NCBI GenBank assembly: GCA_947066815.1
Contig: CAMSZT010000018.1
Span: 1-64,000 of the forward strand
DNA length: 64,000 nt
Direction of reading: 5' to 3'
Origin: an uncultured Lachnotalea sp.
Lineage (GTDB): Bacteria > Bacillota > Clostridia > Lachnospirales > Lachnospiraceae
In this document: one piece after another, positions 60,909 through 64,000 of the stretch
How the letters are laid out: the number at the start of each line of letters is the position of its first letter
How positions within the stretch are numbered: the first letter of the stretch is position 1
Notes under the pieces: generated by a model
The model's database searches: none
Told to the model about the DNA's origin: nothing
What the model saw: only the letters and a program-made list of their open reading frames with translations
Position numbers and translations under genes: made by a program

Positions 60909-62570
60909 CTAACCCCTTTCTCTGAACGATTCAAAATCCCCGATTTTTTCCTTTTGAAGTTCTTCCATGAAACAGATCATCTGCCCTGTTTTCTCCAAAG
61001 CGGACATATTTTCTATTTTTGAAAAAACAGTCCCTCTTTTACATTCTATGAAAAGCAATTTTTTTCTGCCGATATATTTATTTAAAACATCTGTAAGTTC
61101 CGGCTCCGCTTTTTCTTTCATCAGCTCTTCCACGATCTGCTTCAGCTCATGATCAAAAACATATTTTCCCATCAGACTATAGTTTCCTGCTTTATAATCT
61201 CCATATGCTTCCATCGGCACCTCTTTATTCTCACTCAGCCGTATACTTTCGGTAGATTCCGAAAAAAAAGACTTTGTTCCCCATACATACGCACCGTCAA
61301 AAGTACATATTTTTTCTGACAATTCCTTTGCGATCCCTATACCATGTATGACATAATCTGCATACAGTAAAACCATTCTTGATGCTGCCAAATATCCGGG
61401 ATTATCCGATATATGGTCCACCACACCATAAGTATCCGATACCAGATAGCAAATCCTCATCCCAAAGGCTTCCCCATGGCCTATCACTTTTTGATACGCT
61501 TCTTTCACCGCCTCAGTCACAACAATATAAACCTGTTCGATATGCAATAATTTTAAGGTGTTCAAAGCATAAAACATTAACGGTTTATTTCCTGCCAGAA
61601 GCATTTTCCCCTTTTCTTTTTCCAGAAAGCTTCCTACGATCATTCCTGTTGCCCTGTTATATCCATGGCATAAAAAATGATATTCTCTTTCTTCCCTTCG
61701 CATTAAGGATGCCAGGACACCGCCCCCGCATGCCGAATAAATACACATCGGAGCTTTCGATATCGCATAAAGTGAATACAGATATTTTAAATCCCGCTCA
61801 TACCCGTTTTCTTTTTTATAAACCGCATTCAGTGTATCATAACCTAAATTTTTATATCTCTTAGCCTCCACAGAAACAACCCTGTCAGGATATCTCGCCT
61901 CAAACTCTGTCAGGATACCCTGATCTTCTGTAGCAAGAAAAATTTTATATCCCGGCATTCGTTTCCGCAGACTGTCTATACACGCAAAAATTTCATCCGC
62001 AGGAATCGGTTTTAAATGCCCTGCCGGTTTTAATTCCCTGTAATCTGTCCCTCTTGCCAAAATACCAATTATTTTGTCTTCCATCTCAAAATGCTGACTG
62101 AGACAATATTCGAAATATCCTTTGATCTCCTTTTTTATCCGGATATATTGTTGAAAACATTGCCGCCACTTTAGTACTTCCTGATCATAAAAATTTATAA
62201 ATCTTTCTGCATCCAGGCTTTGCTTATAATCAAACTTTCCAACGTCATCAATCACAAAGATCTCACCGCTGGCATAAGCCTCCTCTACACAGACATTAAA
62301 AGGCTGCTCAAAAAAATATTCCCATACATTCTCCTTACCAACCTTTTGTGCATCGTATTGAGGAAGCTTACAATCCCTCCAATCCACCACAGGAATAAAT
62401 TCATTCTCCACTCCAAACCGTATCCCCATAAGTGTATATAATATATACCATCCCAAACCTGCTGTGGAAATCAAATGATTTCCCATCTTTAAGACCAGAT
62501 ATTTTTTATCCGTCTCCACCCTTGCACACAGTGTATTGTTTCTCCAATTTGTATAATCTCTATGATCCAT
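60909..62570 (-). CDS. Fucosyltransferase-like GT with degenerate sugar-nucleotidyltransferase domain
   Basis: The 553-residue protein lacks the cluster module. Residues 20-320 look like a GT-B fucosyltransferase of the NodZ/GT23 or O-fucosyltransferase type: NVWEYFFEQPF, ILARGTDYRELKP, IPADEIFACIDSLRK and IFLATEDQGILTEF. The last third resembles RmlA-type nucleotidyltransferases (KMLLAGNKPLMFYALNTLKL, LLYADYVIHGIGI, KAGNYSLMGKYVFD), but the N-terminal GGxGTRL loop is replaced by VGSFLEKEK. It probably cannot make a nucleotide sugar. ATG 62570 reads MDHRDYTNWRNN. AT-rich; function inferred only from folds. Confidence 0.62.
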   Translation of the reverse strand: MDHRDYTNWRNNTLCARVETDKKYLVLKMGNHLISTAGLGWYILYTLMGIRFGVENEFIPVVDWRDCKLPQYDAQKVGKENVWEYFFEQPFNVCVEEAYASGEIFVIDDVGKFDYKQSLDAERFINFYDQEVLKWRQCFQQYIRIKKEIKGYFEYCLSQHFEMEDKIIGILARGTDYRELKPAGHLKPIPADEIFACIDSLRKRMPGYKIFLATEDQGILTEFEARYPDRVVSVEAKRYKNLGYDTLNAVYKKENGYERDLKYLYSLYAISKAPMCIYSACGGGVLASLMRREEREYHFLCHGYNRATGMIVGSFLEKEKGKMLLAGNKPLMFYALNTLKLLHIEQVYIVVTEAVKEAYQKVIGHGEAFGMRICYLVSDTYGVVDHISDNPGYLAASRMVLLYADYVIHGIGIAKELSEKICTFDGAYVWGTKSFFSESTESIRLSENKEVPMEAYGDYKAGNYSLMGKYVFDHELKQIVEELMKEKAEPELTDVLNKYIGRKKLLFIECKRGTVFSKIENMSALEKTGQMICFMEELQKEKIGDFESFRERG

Positions 62571-62608
62571 CCTTTTCCACCATGCCCGTACTCTTTATAA
62601 GCCGCCTT

Positions 62609-64000
62609 TTAATTTGAAGGAAAAAGAAGCTTTTCCCAAAAATCCGTATGTGGTTCCATCAGGCTTTTGGGATAAACAGCCGCATGAGCCGCTTCTCCCA
62701 TTGTATGCAAATAATCCCGGTGGCCAGCCAGATACTCGATCCGGCCGGCTGCGGCAGCATAATCCCCAACCGGAATCCGATACCCATTCACCCCATCCGC
62801 AATGTCTTCTTTGGTTCCTGAAGTCTCCGTTACAACAGGGACCGCGCCGTTTCCCATTGCCTCTATTATGCTGATGCTTCGGCCTTCATAATCAGCCAGG
62901 TTAATACAAAGATCCTGACGGCGCCAGAAAGAAGGAATTTCTGTCCGTTTCACTCTTCCCAGAAAACGGACCCGTTCACTCAGATTATGCTCACGCACAT
63001 ATTTTTCCATCTGCGGCTTCCCTGGCCCGTCTCCGGCCAGTTCCATCATAAAATCCACCTTTCTTTGCTCCAGTATACCGATACATTTCAAAAGTAAATC
63101 CATCCTTTTTTGAGAATGTCCTGAGCCGCTCCAAGAATCCATGCGACCGGCATAGCCAATATGAATCGGCTGTTCATGATCCTCCGTGTATCCACGAATC
63201 AATTTTTCTTCGCAGGAAAAAGGACACGTCATGGAATAGATCCGCTCCGGGGCCACGCCATCTTGTATCATATCATTTCTGATATCCTGGCTGACACCGA
63301 TATAAATATCTGTACACTCTCTGAAAGCTCTGTATGCGTCATATACCATTTTACAGCTATTATGGATCACAGATATAACCGTAATCTGATCTGGATAGAC
63401 ACATTTGATCATATACGCTGCCAACATCACTTCATCTGTTGAACATGTAACTACCTTACAAGGCAATTTTAACAAAATAGCCTCTATTAATTCCAGTATA
63501 GAAGAAGGCAAAAAATTCATATCATGATCGATATCGACATCTATGATATGGCCGAGCAGTTCTTCTTCCACATCATATGTCCCTCCGTCCGAAATAATAT
63601 AAGTACTGTTTCTTCCCCTTGACAATAATGCTTTACAAATGTCAGCCGTCCAAGATTCCACTCCCCCAAGGACCAACCCCTGATAGCAGTCAAACAATAC
63701 CGCTTCCTCTTTTTGCGTATCTATTGTATATTCTTTTATAAACCCCCTGATATTTGAATTCTGTTTATATACTTTGAGGATTAATTCATAATATCCAATT
63801 TCCTTTATTGAATTTTTTATAAATACGCCCTTATATTGTCTTCGAATTTGTTCTATAGCCTTGTCATCCATCATCGTGATGCATATGTATACATTTTCTA
63901 ATATTTCCATTTCCTTTGGAGGCTGGATTAAACGGCCATCTACTTCCTGCCCCCATTTCTGTTTATCGCTGTCTATAACAGCCTCAATAAAAATATCAGA
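62609..64000 (-). CDS. GT4 glycosyltransferase with N-terminal Rossmann-like module, 5' end cut by window edge
   Basis: The track starts this gene at ATG 63910, but the frame is open to 64000 without a stop. The extra codons read SDIFIEAVIDSDKQKWGQEV, the second half of the cluster module (VDN..WG), so the true start lies beyond the window. From about 62 codons in, a GT4 enzyme follows: FDCYQGLVLGGVESWTADI, IGYAGRMDSWSGSGHSQKR, LAGDGPGKPQ, LCINLADYEGRSISIIEAMG and TSGTKEDIADGVNGY. At least 463 residues. It is AT-rich, with many AAT and ATA codons, unlike the genes near 50 kb. Confidence 0.8.
   Translation of the reverse strand, partial: SDIFIEAVIDSDKQKWGQEVDGRLIQPPKEMEILENVYICITMMDDKAIEQIRRQYKGVFIKNSIKEIGYYELILKVYKQNSNIRGFIKEYTIDTQKEEAVLFDCYQGLVLGGVESWTADICKALLSRGRNSTYIISDGGTYDVEEELLGHIIDVDIDHDMNFLPSSILELIEAILLKLPCKVVTCSTDEVMLAAYMIKCVYPDQITVISVIHNSCKMVYDAYRAFRECTDIYIGVSQDIRNDMIQDGVAPERIYSMTCPFSCEEKLIRGYTEDHEQPIHIGYAGRMDSWSGSGHSQKRMDLLLKCIGILEQRKVDFMMELAGDGPGKPQMEKYVREHNLSERVRFLGRVKRTEIPSFWRRQDLCINLADYEGRSISIIEAMGNGAVPVVTETSGTKEDIADGVNGYRIPVGDYAAAAGRIEYLAGHRDYLHTMGEAAHAAVYPKSLMEPHTDFWEKLLFPSN

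Noticed and set aside
1-64000. CRISPR arrays, rRNA or tRNA genes
   Set aside because: No regularly spaced direct repeats and no rRNA or tRNA-like cloverleaf sequences were seen in the gaps.

Overview
The window looks like a chromosomal segment of a moderately GC-rich Firmicute of class Clostridia, most likely family Lachnospiraceae. The housekeeping order supports this: yceD-rpmF-plsX-acpP-rnc-smc-ftsY, dgt-dnaG-rpoD-trmK-nif3-nucleoside kinase, and polA-coaE with walJ, ACT and UPF0210 genes. A Gram-positive-type SMC, tmcAL, A/G-rich ribosome binding sites and sigma-A promoters with 16-18 bp spacers fit as well. I cannot name the species. No rRNA, tRNA or CRISPR array is visible.

Layout. 1-294: edge of an unidentified membrane protein. 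406-2552: HflK/HflC membrane SPFH pair. 2664-3890: threonine ammonia-lyase. 3997-15074: ftsY, smc, rnc, acpP, plsX, a secreted orphan, rpmF, yceD and pta on the minus strand, and tmcAL divergent. 15061-16649: AraC regulator and an ATC-hydrolase-like protein. 16732-21333: complete branched-chain amino acid ABC transporter (livFGMHK). 21492-30894: SDR, UPF0210, ACT, walJ-like, SUFU, a PIN/RelB-type toxin-antitoxin pair, coaE, polA, an orphan anti-sigma-like protein and a coiled-coil protein. 31003-39476: GGDEF protein, nucleoside kinase, nif3, trmK, rpoD, dnaG, dgt. 39832-44653 (plus strand): NSS transporter, PAP2 phosphatase, flippase-like protein, pssA and psd, a phosphatidylethanolamine module. 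44814-47990: large hybrid histidine kinase. 48055-64000: a surface-glycan operon that runs off the right edge.

The most unusual part is the right-hand operon. Nine of its eleven genes carry a fused copy of the same type of Rossmann-like module (hydrophobic strand, FGAG-like loop, later VDN plus G). It is attached N- or C-terminally to GT2 and GT4 glycosyltransferases, a CDP-glycerol glycerophosphotransferase, a TIM-barrel protein, and a methyltransferase-kinase-cytidylyltransferase fusion. Two further domains look catalytically degenerate: a TIM barrel without its metal ligands and an RmlA-like domain without its glycine-rich loop. The enzymes point to a glycerol-phosphate-containing surface polymer, and the shared module suggests a common assembly or sensing plug-in.

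Two families of short dispersed repeats sit in the gaps between minus-strand genes. One is MITE-like; two of its copies are flanked by 13- and 14-bp direct repeats that look like target-site duplications. The other is a palindrome with CCGCACAGGTGG-type ends, found just upstream of three genes. A third structured element, a 94-bp nested palindrome, lies between the convergent psd and histidine kinase genes.

The long plus-strand ORFs opposite the minus-strand genes are GC-driven shadows and are left out. Several ORF-track starts were moved downstream to ATG or GTG codons that have a proper ribosome binding site.
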